The position numbers and the translations under genes were made by a program. Shown here one piece after another: positions 1 through 9,057 of a DNA stretch of 64,000 nt. The DNA lies in assembly GCA_040755755.1 (NCBI GenBank), contig JBFLZW010000006.1:1-64000 (forward strand). Direction: 5' to 3'. Under the pieces are notes generated by a model, which was not told the DNA's origin, ran no database searches, and saw nothing but the letters and a program-made list of their open reading frames with translations. This DNA comes from a bacterium. Its GTDB lineage: Bacteria; SZUA-182; DTGQ01. Within the stretch, counting starts at the first letter, position 1. Each line of letters opens with the position of its first letter.

Positions 1-273
1 CCCAAAGAGGAAGTTTACGGATTAACCTCACAACTGCGACGGGCTGTTGTATCGGTGGCAGCTAATATCGCCGAAGGGTTTAGGAAAAGCAGTAAGGTGG
101 ATAAAAAAAGATTCATGAATACAGCTCAAGGCTCACTTGAAGAATGCCGCTATTATTTGATCCTGTCAAAGGATCTTGGCTATGGGGATACTTCAACCTT
201 GATGGGGCAACTTGAATAAGTCAGTAAACTGCTGGAAGCCTATTGCCGATCCATTCCGACTCCTGGCTCCTGA
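1..273 (+). pseudogene. Four-helix bundle (23S rRNA intervening-sequence/S23-type) protein, 5'-truncated by the window, internal stop
   Basis: Frame 1 reads from the window edge and contains the family hallmark VSVAANIAEGF followed by SLEECRYYL, typical of the about 120-residue four-helix bundle proteins first noted inside 23S rRNA intervening sequences. A TAA at 217-219 interrupts it. The same frame then continues with VSKLLEAY, which matches the usual last helix, to a TGA at 271-273. One G-to-T change (GAA to TAA) would explain the break, so this is probably a recent pseudogene or a slightly shortened protein. The N-terminus lies outside the window. The function of the family is not established. 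The 3' end runs straight into a TGACTCC heptamer array. Confidence 0.7.
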
Positions 274-286
274 CTCCTGACTCCTT
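255..286. repeat. TGACTCC heptamer array
   Basis: About four tandem copies of a heptamer (TGACTCC/TGGCTCC, i.e. GGAGTCA on the other strand). It overlaps the end of the broken four-helix bundle gene. Member of a family found at several other intergenic sites in the window. Confidence 0.8.
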
Positions 287-420
287 TGCCCGAATTGGGC
301 TTTCAGGTTCACCTGGCTAGAACTTATTGGTGCTTGAAAATAAGGTATCCTGAAGCTTCATATTGCCCTCACCCATTAGATCGTGATATAAAAAGCCAAG
401 AGAAAGAAGTCGTCCGGCAC

Positions 421-487
421 CAGTTTTCAGTTTTCAGTTTTTACTGACCACTGACCACTGTATTTACTGACTACCGACCACTGACTA
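421..487. repeat. CAGTTTT and CTGACCA short-unit repeats
   Basis: Three copies of CAGTTTT-like units are followed by several CTGACCACTGACCA-like units. The array ends 11 bp before the start codon of the histidine kinase. The same CTGACCA unit (TGGTCAG on the other strand) recurs at 11.3, 17.3, 43.0, 44.1 and 58.3 kb. Confidence 0.75.
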
Positions 488-498
488 AGGAATCAGGA

Positions 499-3400
499 AT
501 GAGCGCGGCTGTTATTTTGAGTATTTCTACACTACTCCAGCTTGGGGCGGTATTTTTAGCCATCAGACTGATCCGGATTACCGGCAAACGCACATCGTGG
601 ATATTTATCGTTCTGGCTCTTGTATTCATGGAGGTACGCCGGTGTATTCCCTTAATTCAGATGGTATTCAGGAATATTTCCCATCCTCCCGACCCATTGA
701 CTGAGCTGGTGTCCCTGGCCACGTCGGCCTTCATGGTATCCGGCCTGGCCCTGATCGCCCCGCTTTTCCTGTCTATCAAACGCTCCGAGGAGGCTTTGCA
801 GGAAAGCAGAGAGTGGTTTTCGACCACGCTGACCAGCATTGGTGATGCAGTTATCGCCACGGATATTACCGGCCTGATAACCTTTATGAATCCTGTTGCC
901 CAGGCACTGACCGGATGGAAGCAGGAAGATGCGGAAGGGATACCCCTGCAACGGGTTTTCATCATTATCGATGAGCATACCGGTGAGCGCAGGGAAGATC
1001 CTGCCACCAGAGCAATCAGAAAAAATACGGTCACTTCCCTGGAGCACCATACCCTGCTGATAACCAGAGATGGACAGAGGATACCGATTGACGATAGTGC
1101 TGCACCGATTAAAAATAACCAGGGAGATATTATCGGCACGGTTCTCGTTTTCCGTGATGTTACCGAGCGCAAGCGGGCGGAAGAGGAAGTAAGACGTGCT
1201 CATGAAGAGCTGGACCAGATATTCAGCACCGCAGCCGGAGGAATGCGGCTGATTGACAGGGATTTCAATATCATCCGGATTAACGAGACATTTACGGCCA
1301 TAGCTGGTGTAAACAGGAATGAGGTCATAGGGAAAAAATGCTACGAAGTTTTTCATGGTCCTGTCTGCCATACTCCCACCTGCTGTCTGAAAAGGATACT
1401 CTCCGGTGAGAAGCGCATCGAGGAAGATATCGAGAAGGTACGCAACGATGGCAGGAAGATTTTTTGCCTGGTGGTGGCCACTCCCTTTCTGGGACCTGAG
1501 GGCGAAGTGATCGGTATTGTTGAAAATTTCCAGAACATCGATGAGCGAAAACGCACCGAAGAGCTGCTCCAGCGCGCAAAAATGGTTATCGAGAACAGTC
1601 CGACCGTGCTTTTTCGCTGGAGGGCCGAAAAAGGATGGCCGGTCGAGTTTGTTACCGAAAATGTATCCAGGCTTGGCTATCAGCCGAGTGAGCTTCTCGG
1701 AGGAAATATCCTGTATGCCTCAATCGTTCATCCGGAGGACCTTGAGCGGGTCAGGCAGGAAATCAGAAAGCAGTCGGCAGTCGGGAACCGGCATTTTCAG
1801 CAGGAATACCGGATCGTTACCAAAGATGGACAGGTTCGCTGGGTGGATGCCAGGACTTTGGCTGAATATGATCCCGATGGCCGGATATGCTACTATCAGG
1901 GTATTATTATCGATATCACCGAGCGCAGGCAGGCGGAGGAAGCTCTCAAGCTCAAAGAGGAGCAGGAGCGACTGTCAGTCATTCTGGATGGCAATCCGAT
2001 CCCTGCCTTCGTTATCGACCACAACCATAACGTCGTGTTGTGGAACCGGGCCTGCGAGTCCCTGACCGGTACATCCAAAGAAAAAGCCCTCGGACGGCCG
2101 GTGGATTCCGGGATATTCTACCAGGGGCTGGTCAGGCCGGTTCTGGCTGACCTTGTCCTCGATATGGACCCCAAAACCATGATCAGGCTCTACGAAGATA
2201 AACATCTCTCCCAGAATACCGCTATTCCTGAGGCATTCGAAGCCAAAGACCTTCTGATCATCAATGGGATTCCGAGGAATGTCTACTTTCTCGCCGCCCG
2301 CCTGCGGGATTCAAGCGGAAAAGTCATGGGAGCCATTGAAACCATCCAGGACATCACCGAGTGGGAACAACTGCAAAAGCAGTTTCTTCATGCTCAAAAG
2401 ATGGAGGCCATCGGAAGGCTGGCAGGCGGAGTGGCCCACGATTTCAACAACCTCCTGGTTATCATCCGCGGCTACAGCGAGTTCCTGCTGAGCCGCCTCA
2501 AAGAAGGAGCACCCATGTACCGGGAGATCGACATGATCAGAAAGGCGGGAGAGCGGGCTGCATCCCTGACCCGGCAACTGCTGGCTTTCAGCCGAAGGCA
2601 GATGCTTCAGCCAAAGGTGCTGGACCTGAACGCCCTGATCAGCGATATGGAAAAGATGCTGCACCGACTTATTGGCGAGGACATTACCCTGGCAGTGACC
2701 CTTGATCCGAATATCGAGCGGATAAAAGCTGACCCCGGCCAGATCGAGCAGGTCATCATGAACCTGGCTGTAAATGCCAGGGACGCCATGCCGAGGGGAG
2801 GCAGGCTGACCATCAGGACAGGAGATGTAACTCTGAGCAGCGAACCCGGCCATGCCGCTCCTGCGGAAGGGGGCCGCGGCAGATTTGTCTGTTTGTCGGT
2901 GGCTGACACCGGCGTCGGCATTGCCAGAGAGACCGTTGACCATATCTTCGAGCCCTTCTTCAGTACCAAGGAACCGGGCAAAGGCACCGGACTGGGGCTG
3001 TCCACGGTCTACGGCATTGTCAAACAGCATGAGGGATTCATCCAGGTCGAGAGTGAACTGGGGCGGGGATCTACCTTCAGGATATATCTTCCGGTCCTGG
3101 TTATTGCCAAGACAGATGATGAATCTCTCGATGCGGCTTCGCTGCCGGAAGCTCCGGGAAATGGAGAGCGCATCCTGCTGGTTGAGGATGAAACCGAAGT
3201 CCGCGAATTCGCCTCGATTATGCTTCGGGAAAATGGCTATCTTCTCTTTGAGGCTGCAAGTGCCGACGAGGCTGTCAGAATCTTTGACCGGGAAAAGGAG
3301 CACTTCCATTTGCTTTTCAGCGACGTAGCCCTCCCGGATAAAAATGGCCTTGAGCTCGTTGATCAGCTTCTTTCCCGCAAACCCGGCCTCAAAGTCCTTC

Positions 3401-3531
3401 TCTGCAGCGGCTATACCGATGAAAGATCACAATGGTCGGCTATCCGTGAGAGGAATTTCCGGTTCCTCAAGAAACCTTATACCCTCAACGATATGCTGCA
3501 AGCCGTCAGAGACGCTCTCCGGGTGGACTGA
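499..3531 (+). CDS. Multi-PAS hybrid sensor histidine kinase with C-terminal receiver
   Basis: A 1010-residue hybrid two-component sensor. The N-terminus has about three membrane segments (residues 5-25, 33-50, 68-92). Four PAS modules follow at roughly 97-225, 230-355, 357-480 and 490-630. The second carries a Cys-rich stretch (CHTPTCC), which suggests a metal, haem or thiol-sensing variant. The HisKA phospho-acceptor is His647 in VAHDFNNLL, followed by a HATPase domain with the GTGLGLSTVYG lid. The receiver domain (about 893-1010) has its phospho-acceptor at Asp942 and the conserved KKPY lysine. HisKA of the HDFNN type passing phosphate to its own receiver is the normal arrangement for this class. 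No output domain or partner regulator is adjacent, so the signal and target are unknown. Confidence 0.9.
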   Translation: MSAAVILSISTLLQLGAVFLAIRLIRITGKRTSWIFIVLALVFMEVRRCIPLIQMVFRNISHPPDPLTELVSLATSAFMVSGLALIAPLFLSIKRSEEALQESREWFSTTLTSIGDAVIATDITGLITFMNPVAQALTGWKQEDAEGIPLQRVFIIIDEHTGERREDPATRAIRKNTVTSLEHHTLLITRDGQRIPIDDSAAPIKNNQGDIIGTVLVFRDVTERKRAEEEVRRAHEELDQIFSTAAGGMRLIDRDFNIIRINETFTAIAGVNRNEVIGKKCYEVFHGPVCHTPTCCLKRILSGEKRIEEDIEKVRNDGRKIFCLVVATPFLGPEGEVIGIVENFQNIDERKRTEELLQRAKMVIENSPTVLFRWRAEKGWPVEFVTENVSRLGYQPSELLGGNILYASIVHPEDLERVRQEIRKQSAVGNRHFQQEYRIVTKDGQVRWVDARTLAEYDPDGRICYYQGIIIDITERRQAEEALKLKEEQERLSVILDGNPIPAFVIDHNHNVVLWNRACESLTGTSKEKALGRPVDSGIFYQGLVRPVLADLVLDMDPKTMIRLYEDKHLSQNTAIPEAFEAKDLLIINGIPRNVYFLAARLRDSSGKVMGAIETIQDITEWEQLQKQFLHAQKMEAIGRLAGGVAHDFNNLLVIIRGYSEFLLSRLKEGAPMYREIDMIRKAGERAASLTRQLLAFSRRQMLQPKVLDLNALISDMEKMLHRLIGEDITLAVTLDPNIERIKADPGQIEQVIMNLAVNARDAMPRGGRLTIRTGDVTLSSEPGHAAPAEGGRGRFVCLSVADTGVGIARETVDHIFEPFFSTKEPGKGTGLGLSTVYGIVKQHEGFIQVESELGRGSTFRIYLPVLVIAKTDDESLDAASLPEAPGNGERILLVEDETEVREFASIMLRENGYLLFEAASADEAVRIFDREKEHFHLLFSDVALPDKNGLELVDQLLSRKPGLKVLLCSGYTDERSQWSAIRERNFRFLKKPYTLNDMLQAVRDALRVD

Positions 3532-3643
3532 CATCCTGAACTGCTTTTGCTTTTGGAGAGATGCCTGTCATTATGCCTTCTCAACAGCCTGAGCTAGCTT
3601 TATCAAAATCACTACTTGACTCGACTTGGGAAAGTTGTAAGTA

Positions 3644-4651
3644 TCAAGACTTCCCGTATGGGCTATAGCTTTCTCTGTCGTTCAATTGGTACAGCCATAA
3701 ATAATACACGAGTGCCAGGCCCATAATCAAAGCAAAGAGCAGCTTCAGAACATAGGGCAGGTGAGGCTCATGAATCTGGCTGATTGTCCCCTCGATAATT
3801 CCAGCCAGCACGAAGAGGGGGATCAGGCCAAGGATCAATTTGACCGCCACTCCTGCCTCCTTCCCCAGGGTCTGCTTCCATGACGATCTTCCCGGAGCCA
3901 GAAGCCCTCTGGCCAGGATAAGACCGGCCCCACCGGCAATAATGATACAGCTCAGCTCGATCACTCCATGAGGCAGGATCCAGGCCCAGAAAAAGAGAGA
4001 CACGCTGTCCAGGTAGTAGGCAGCGGCCAGGGAACCGAGCATCAGGCCATTGAGAAACAGGACCACTATCGTCCCCAGGCCGAAGGTAATTCCCAGAGCA
4101 AAGGCTACAAAAGATACTTCGATGTTATGGGTGAACAGAAAACTGGAGAAGGCGATACTCTGGTCTGCCTCGAAAGTGTCTTTTCCCTCCTCGATCTCCC
4201 GCACCCGTTGAGCTGGAAGAACTTCCTGGTGCTGTTCGGGGATAAGGTAGACGCCAGCAGCCGGGTCCAGAAGGAGGGTACCGAATCCGAACAGGAATCC
4301 GGTCAGCAGGGTAACCATAGCCAGGGCAATCATCAGCCAGTTTTCCCTGACCAGGCCGGGGAATACCTTCAGGTAAAAGAGAACGACATCATGGAAACGA
4401 AATTGATTGCCCTCGGAAATATGGCCGTAAGCCCTGGCAACCAGACTGTTGAGGTAACGAAGAATTTCATAGTTGGCCGTAATATGGCGGGCCTGGATCA
4501 GGTCGGAGGAGACAGCCCGATACAGGTGGCCAAAACGCCGGGCTTCCTCAATGGTCAAGGATGATATCCCGGACCGGTCAACCTGGCGGAGCACCTGCTC
4601 CAGCTCTTCCCACCTGCTTTTACGCTCCTGGATAAAACGGTTCAGATCCAC
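3644..4651 (-). CDS. SpoIIM-like (DUF95) integral membrane protein
   Basis: 335 residues with a soluble helical N-terminus (1-100) and about five or six membrane segments. It includes the FLFTHNIEVSFVAFALGITFGLGT stretch (longer than a motif, residues about 174-197) and the PHGVIEL motif characteristic of the SpoIIM/DUF95 family. The GTG start (reading VDLNRF as MDLNRF) is immediately adjacent to the TAA of the DUF58 gene, so the two are translationally coupled. It is the last gene of the eight-gene minus-strand operon. In other bacteria SpoIIM-like proteins commonly sit with MoxR, DUF58 and DUF4129/DUF4350 genes. A role with them in envelope assembly is inferred. No sporulation gene is nearby, so the family name should not be read as sporulation. 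Confidence 0.85.
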   Translation of the reverse strand: MDLNRFIQERKSRWEELEQVLRQVDRSGISSLTIEEARRFGHLYRAVSSDLIQARHITANYEILRYLNSLVARAYGHISEGNQFRFHDVVLFYLKVFPGLVRENWLMIALAMVTLLTGFLFGFGTLLLDPAAGVYLIPEQHQEVLPAQRVREIEEGKDTFEADQSIAFSSFLFTHNIEVSFVAFALGITFGLGTIVVLFLNGLMLGSLAAAYYLDSVSLFFWAWILPHGVIELSCIIIAGGAGLILARGLLAPGRSSWKQTLGKEAGVAVKLILGLIPLFVLAGIIEGTISQIHEPHLPYVLKLLFALIMGLALVYYLWLYQLNDRESYSPYGKS

Positions 4652-5965
4652 TTACAGCATTCCCTTTCTCTTGATTTCCAGATACCGGTTGACAATGGCC
4701 GCGGGCAGATCCTCCGGCAGGGCTTCAAGTACCTGAATTCTCTCCCGCTGCAAAGTTTGCAGGAGAATCTTTCGCTCGGTGAGCACCTCGGCGGCAGCCA
4801 GAAGGCAATAGATGTCGGACACATCTTTCGGGTAGTTTTCCTGAAGGGCCACCACCTCCCGGTCGCGAATGGTCACGATCAGGGGCAGGTGCCGGGTGCG
4901 TACAATTCTGATCCCATTGAGCAGCCCCCGGCAGTTTTCCTGATCCAGGAAATCGGTGAAAATGACCAGGAGAGAGCGCCGTTCCCGTTTGAGCAGAAAC
5001 TGGCGGAAAAACTCCCGGTAATCCACAAAGGCGGGCGTGGGAGTAATTCCATTCAGCCGCCTCAGACAGCACCCGAATTGTGCTTTCCCCTTTTTGGCCG
5101 GGAGGAAAACATCCAGGCCGCTGCTGAATGTGGCCATGCCCACCCGGTCATCCTGCCGGATAGCCAGGTGAGCCAGGATAAAGGCTGCCTGAAGGGCATA
5201 ATCGAATTTCGACAGGTCGCCGATGCGAAGAGACATCATCCTTCCGGCATCGAGGCACAGGTAAATGGTCTGGCTGTGCTCGGTTTCATACACCCTGGTG
5301 ATTGGCCGCTGCTTTCGGGCCGTGGCCTTCCAGTCTATTTCCCGGAAAGGATCGTCCGGCAGATACTCCCGCAGCTTCTCGAACTCCCGGCCCTCTCCCT
5401 CCCGGTGAAGGAGATGAACCCCTCTGCTGGTACAAGAGTGGGGAAAGGGGGCCAAAAGCCGCAGCCTTCGAATGTCCTGGAGTACGGGATAGACCGTGAT
5501 CAGGGTCCGGCTCTCTTTTTTCCCCTGATAAAGCGCGAGCCCCAGAGGGCCGGTCAACCGGAAGTGAATGTCTCCGAACTCACAGCTTCCCCTCCGGCCT
5601 GGAGTGACCCGGTAGCGGATCCGCTCCTGACGGAACGGCGGCACGAAAACGAACTGGTCATGAAAGTCGGTTTCGCACCGGTCCGGAAAGTCATCCCGCA
5701 CCTTAAGGTGCAGGGAGCGGGAGCTTCGGTTTTCGATGTGCAGAACCACAGGGTTGGGCTGGCCGAGGGTAAAGGTGGGCGGAAGCTCACGGGAGAGGAC
5801 ATATCCTTTCCGGGTCCTGGCCATAAGGTAATCGATCAGGCCGAACAGGATGATCAGGAAGTCGAAGAGGGCGATTGCCGGGACCAGGGAAGGAGAGAAT
5901 CCGGCAAAGAGAAGCGGAAGAAGGCCGATGCTCAGGAAGATCAAAGTCCTTGGAGTAGGCAGCAT
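4652..5965 (-). CDS. DUF58 domain protein (von Willebrand A-like), MoxR partner
   Basis: 437 residues. Two N-terminal hydrophobic segments (about 8-25 and 28-45) are followed by a beta-rich domain and then the DUF58 core, with the diagnostic DPFREIDWKATARKQ (about residue 204-218) and RVYETEHSQTIYLCLD. The C-terminal half has a vWA-like fold (FTDFLDQEN). DUF58 proteins are encoded next to MoxR AAA ATPases and are thought to be remodelling substrates or adaptors. It starts with ATG 3 nt after the MoxR stop and ends flush against the SpoIIM-like gene, so co-translation is likely. Length is normal for the family. Confidence 0.9.
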   Translation of the reverse strand: MLPTPRTLIFLSIGLLPLLFAGFSPSLVPAIALFDFLIILFGLIDYLMARTRKGYVLSRELPPTFTLGQPNPVVLHIENRSSRSLHLKVRDDFPDRCETDFHDQFVFVPPFRQERIRYRVTPGRRGSCEFGDIHFRLTGPLGLALYQGKKESRTLITVYPVLQDIRRLRLLAPFPHSCTSRGVHLLHREGEGREFEKLREYLPDDPFREIDWKATARKQRPITRVYETEHSQTIYLCLDAGRMMSLRIGDLSKFDYALQAAFILAHLAIRQDDRVGMATFSSGLDVFLPAKKGKAQFGCCLRRLNGITPTPAFVDYREFFRQFLLKRERRSLLVIFTDFLDQENCRGLLNGIRIVRTRHLPLIVTIRDREVVALQENYPKDVSDIYCLLAAAEVLTERKILLQTLQRERIQVLEALPEDLPAAIVNRYLEIKRKGML

Positions 5966-5968
5966 AGC

Positions 5969-6934
5969 TTACCGGGGCACCTCGACGGTCTTTACAATTC
6001 GCTCCAGGACATCTTCCACCGAGGCATCCTCAAGCTCCACCTCCGGTCCGAGCACCAGCCGGTGGCGAAGGACCGGATTGATCATGGCCTGAACATCGTC
6101 CGGGGTGACAAAGCTGCGGCCCGATAAGAGCGCCCTTCCCTTGCTTGCCAGGAGCAGGGCGATCGAGGCCCTTGGCCCTGCACCGAAGAGAAATTCGGGA
6201 CGGTTGCGTGTGGCCCTGACTATGTCCGTGATATAGCGGATCAGGGAATCTTCGATCACGATCCGGGTCAGTGACTCCCTGGCCTGTTCAAAGTCCTGAA
6301 GTTGAAGTCTGGGATTGATCAGGCTCTCCACCTGGTCCGGTCGAAAGCCCTGGTGGTACTTCAGGAGGATGGCCGATTCCGACTCCAGGTCAGGATAATC
6401 GATTTTCACCTTGAAGAAGAACCGGTCAAGCTGGGCTTCGGGAAGCGGGTAGGTTCCCTCGAACTCGATCGGGTTCTGGGTGGCAAAAACCGTAAAAAAA
6501 GGAGAAAGCGGGTATGAAGTGCCGTCAATGGAAACCCGTTTTTCCTCCATCGCCTCCAGAAGCGCGGCCTGAGTTTTGGCCGGAGCCCGGTTGATTTCAT
6601 CGGCCAGGAGAAAATCGGTAAAAATCGGGCCCCGCGAGAAGTGAAACTGACTGGATTTGAGGTCGAAAACATTATTGCCGGTAATGTCCGAGGGCATAAG
6701 GTCGGGGGTAAACTGAATGCGTTTGAAATCGCCGTGAACGATCCGGGCCAGGATCCTGACCATCAGGGTCTTGGCTGTACCGGGAACTCCTTCCAGCAGG
6801 ATATTCCCCCGGCAGAGGAGGCCGATGAGAATCTGATCCACCACTTCCTTTTGTCCGACAATGACTTTCGCCATCTCCTCATCAATGACCTGTCTGAGGC
6901 TGGCTATATGACTGATGCTCTGCTGCTCTTCCAT
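5969..6934 (-). CDS. MoxR family AAA+ ATPase
   Basis: 321 residues from the ATG at 6934, which has AAGGAAG just upstream; a TTG 24 nt earlier is possible but lacks a good site. Walker A is GVPGTAKT (residues 49-56) and Walker B is LLADEINRAP (D112, E113). A sensor-1 FATQNP motif and the C-terminal lid LLLASKGRALL complete the MoxR signature. MoxR ATPases act as chaperones that activate or assemble partner proteins with vWA/DUF58 domains. The 5' end overlaps the end of the DUF4350 gene by 53 bp, and the DUF58 gene begins 3 nt after the stop, as expected for a functional pair. Confidence 0.95.
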   Translation of the reverse strand: MEEQQSISHIASLRQVIDEEMAKVIVGQKEVVDQILIGLLCRGNILLEGVPGTAKTLMVRILARIVHGDFKRIQFTPDLMPSDITGNNVFDLKSSQFHFSRGPIFTDFLLADEINRAPAKTQAALLEAMEEKRVSIDGTSYPLSPFFTVFATQNPIEFEGTYPLPEAQLDRFFFKVKIDYPDLESESAILLKYHQGFRPDQVESLINPRLQLQDFEQARESLTRIVIEDSLIRYITDIVRATRNRPEFLFGAGPRASIALLLASKGRALLSGRSFVTPDDVQAMINPVLRHRLVLGPEVELEDASVEDVLERIVKTVEVPR

Positions 6935-8132
6935 AGACTTCCTTTCTATACATGACAATCTTCTGGGCGAAGCGGACTGCCTCGGCGGCCTGAATCTTCC
7001 TTTTCCCGCTGGTCAATCGTGCCAGGTCCTGCTCAAGCTCTGTCCGCCGCCGCTCCGCATCCGGCCCGGCCCGATGGCCGCCTCTGGCTGAAGATGCAGG
7101 GACCAGGGCTTCGAAGAGCCACTGCATGGTTTCAGGAGAAAGACTCACTCTCTGGTAGATTCTGGCCATGGCCCTGATTGAATCAGAAGATGGCCGCAGG
7201 CAGGAAACCGCCGGTGTGCGCCGCTCTCCCCACACCTTGCGCTGAAGGTATATCCAGCTTACGATTACCAGAAAGAGCTGGACGAGGAAAAACTGGAAAT
7301 GCCGTTTCCACAAATATCCGGGAATGGACAGCTCATGACTGAATCCGTGATGATATTCGTCGAAGTAAAGGTTTTCCGAGCCGTATTCGTACATGAGCCG
7401 GGAGAGGAACAGGAGATTATCCCCGTTTGCCAGATTCTGATTGCCGAAGAACCGGGGATCTCCCAGGACAATCAATTGCCCCTTGCCGTAGCGCATCAGA
7501 AGTATCAGCGGCCCGTTTTGGTCTTCAAACAGAGAAAGAGCGCTTCCCAACCCCGAAAAAAGAGAGGGACTGGACGGATCAAAGTGCAGGTTGAGCCCAT
7601 CGGTGAGCGGATTGGGCCCCTTTCGCCTGAGAAAATTCCTGTCCTGGGGATCGGGAGCAGGCTCCGGATACAATTCCGGGCCGGTGCGAGGGGGAAAAAG
7701 TGCCTCGCCCCTGTCCCTGTGCCTTTTCTCCCACGATAATTCGATCCTGAAGGCATTCAGCAGGTGATGGGGACGATCAGTAGCCAAAACATAGGTGCCT
7801 CCGCGCATGATCCACCTTAGAGTATCATCAATCTCCCGGTGAGAGAAATTTGCAGGAGCAAGGGAAAACAGAAGCCCCGGAGCCAGATCCTGGTTAACGG
7901 GCCGGGTAATCCGCTGGGGTGCATAGTCGGTTTCCTGGCTGAAGAGAAAGAGTGCCTTGCTCCCCTGCGGATCGCTGCGGAAGGTGGAGTAGGGGGAGGA
8001 AAACTGGCTTCGCGAGATCAGGTCAGGGAAAAAGAGGATGGCCAGAATAGCGGGCATAAGAAGAAGAACGAATAATCCCCAGAAAAAATTCTGCCCGCGC
8101 CTGGACCTGAACTCAGACCTGGACTCAGACAT
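6882..8132 (-). CDS. DUF4350 domain membrane protein
   Basis: About 416 residues from the ATG at 8132, chosen because AAAGGAG lies 6 nt upstream and it overlaps the DUF4129 stop by 8 nt; a longer in-frame extension to 8198 is unlikely. One N-terminal membrane segment (FFWGLFVLLLMPAILAILFF) is followed by an extracytoplasmic GATase-like DUF4350 domain. A second membrane segment (about residues 290-305) leads to a cytoplasmic tail. This topology is standard for DUF4350 proteins encoded between DUF4129 and MoxR genes. The biochemical role is not known. The 3' end overlaps the MoxR start, a sign of tight coupling. Confidence 0.8.
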   Translation of the reverse strand: MSESRSEFRSRRGQNFFWGLFVLLLMPAILAILFFPDLISRSQFSSPYSTFRSDPQGSKALFLFSQETDYAPQRITRPVNQDLAPGLLFSLAPANFSHREIDDTLRWIMRGGTYVLATDRPHHLLNAFRIELSWEKRHRDRGEALFPPRTGPELYPEPAPDPQDRNFLRRKGPNPLTDGLNLHFDPSSPSLFSGLGSALSLFEDQNGPLILLMRYGKGQLIVLGDPRFFGNQNLANGDNLLFLSRLMYEYGSENLYFDEYHHGFSHELSIPGYLWKRHFQFFLVQLFLVIVSWIYLQRKVWGERRTPAVSCLRPSSDSIRAMARIYQRVSLSPETMQWLFEALVPASSARGGHRAGPDAERRRTELEQDLARLTSGKRKIQAAEAVRFAQKIVMYRKEVYGRAAEHQSYSQPQTGH

Positions 8133-9057
8133 CGAGGACTCCTTTGATTGCCTTCTGGTATCTCTCGTAGTCATCCGGCGCGAGGGAGCAGCGGCCATAC
8201 CAGACCAGGTCGAACCGGGCGGTCAATTCCTGAAAGAGCGCTCTGGTCTGTTGATCTCCCCGGAAGTGGGCCAGATAATTCCAGTTGGTCCGGCATCGCT
8301 GAAAATCGATGTAATTGAGACGGTGAAAACCCAGAAGGAGGGCCAGATAGAGACCGCGGAAAGCCTCTCTGGTTCTTCCCTGCTTCATCAGAAGGTCCGC
8401 CTGTTCATACCAGTATCCGGGTGAATCTTTGAGGCGGTCCGGCAGGGAGAAGAGATCGTGGCGATCCGGCAGCGTTTCTCCTTCTTCCTGGCCGGAAAAG
8501 AGCGACTGGCCGGATCTGGCCAGAAGGATGAGCATAACAATGGCCAGAGCAGCCATGAGAGTATAGATCGTCCAGGGGCTGAAAAGCCAGGACAGCCCGG
8601 ACCAGGCTGCCGGCATCTTCAGCCGGTTTCTCCTCCAGCCGAAGAGCCTGCCGAGAAAACGGGCAATTGGTTCGAGCAGCCGGAAAATCCGGTTCATCAG
8701 CCGGGATGTCCACCTCATCGGGTCCTTCTTCAGCCGGTTATACTGAAATTCCGGTCTGGCCAGAATGGCCCGGAGAATCTGCCGGTCTCTCTCCATCTTG
8801 GCGGCAGGGAGGGAAGGAGGAACTGCGTCCCTTTGCAGAATCAGGGCCGCTTTCGGGTGGACCCGGATACAATCTGATTTTTCCAGTTGCTCGTGCCGGG
8901 GGAGAGATGCAACTGTATTCCCGGTAACCGGCAGCCAGGGGTGCATGCGCACAGATAACAATTCTCTGCCATAAGGCCGCAGAGATATCGAGCAAAAGAA
9001 GATGAAAAGACCTGCACCGATCAGCAGCAGGACAGGCCACTCTTTCCGTTGTTTCAT
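8125..9057 (-). CDS. DUF4129 domain membrane protein
   Basis: 310 residues from the ATG at 9057 (reading MKQRKEWP), which overlaps the TGA of the preceding gene as TGATG and has GGCGGGAG upstream. One N-terminal membrane segment, a periplasmic helical region with a Tyr-rich N[R]LKKD motif, a second membrane segment (WTIYTLMAALAIVMLILLA) and a C-terminal cytoplasmic DUF4129 domain with REAFRGLYLALLLGFHR and NWNYLAHFRG. DUF4129 is a helical domain almost always found in MoxR/DUF58/DUF4350 operons; its function is unknown. Confidence 0.85.
   Translation of the reverse strand: MKQRKEWPVLLLIGAGLFIFFCSISLRPYGRELLSVRMHPWLPVTGNTVASLPRHEQLEKSDCIRVHPKAALILQRDAVPPSLPAAKMERDRQILRAILARPEFQYNRLKKDPMRWTSRLMNRIFRLLEPIARFLGRLFGWRRNRLKMPAAWSGLSWLFSPWTIYTLMAALAIVMLILLARSGQSLFSGQEEGETLPDRHDLFSLPDRLKDSPGYWYEQADLLMKQGRTREAFRGLYLALLLGFHRLNYIDFQRCRTNWNYLAHFRGDQQTRALFQELTARFDLVWYGRCSLAPDDYERYQKAIKGVLDV

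Noticed and set aside
2311-3309. 332-codon open frame opposite the histidine kinase
   Set aside because: Shadow of the conserved HisKA/HATPase/REC coding strand.
4757-6127. 456-codon open frame on the plus strand opposite DUF58 and MoxR
   Set aside because: It is antisense to two clearly conserved proteins in an overlapping operon, has low-complexity Gln/Gly/Glu composition and no recognisable domain.
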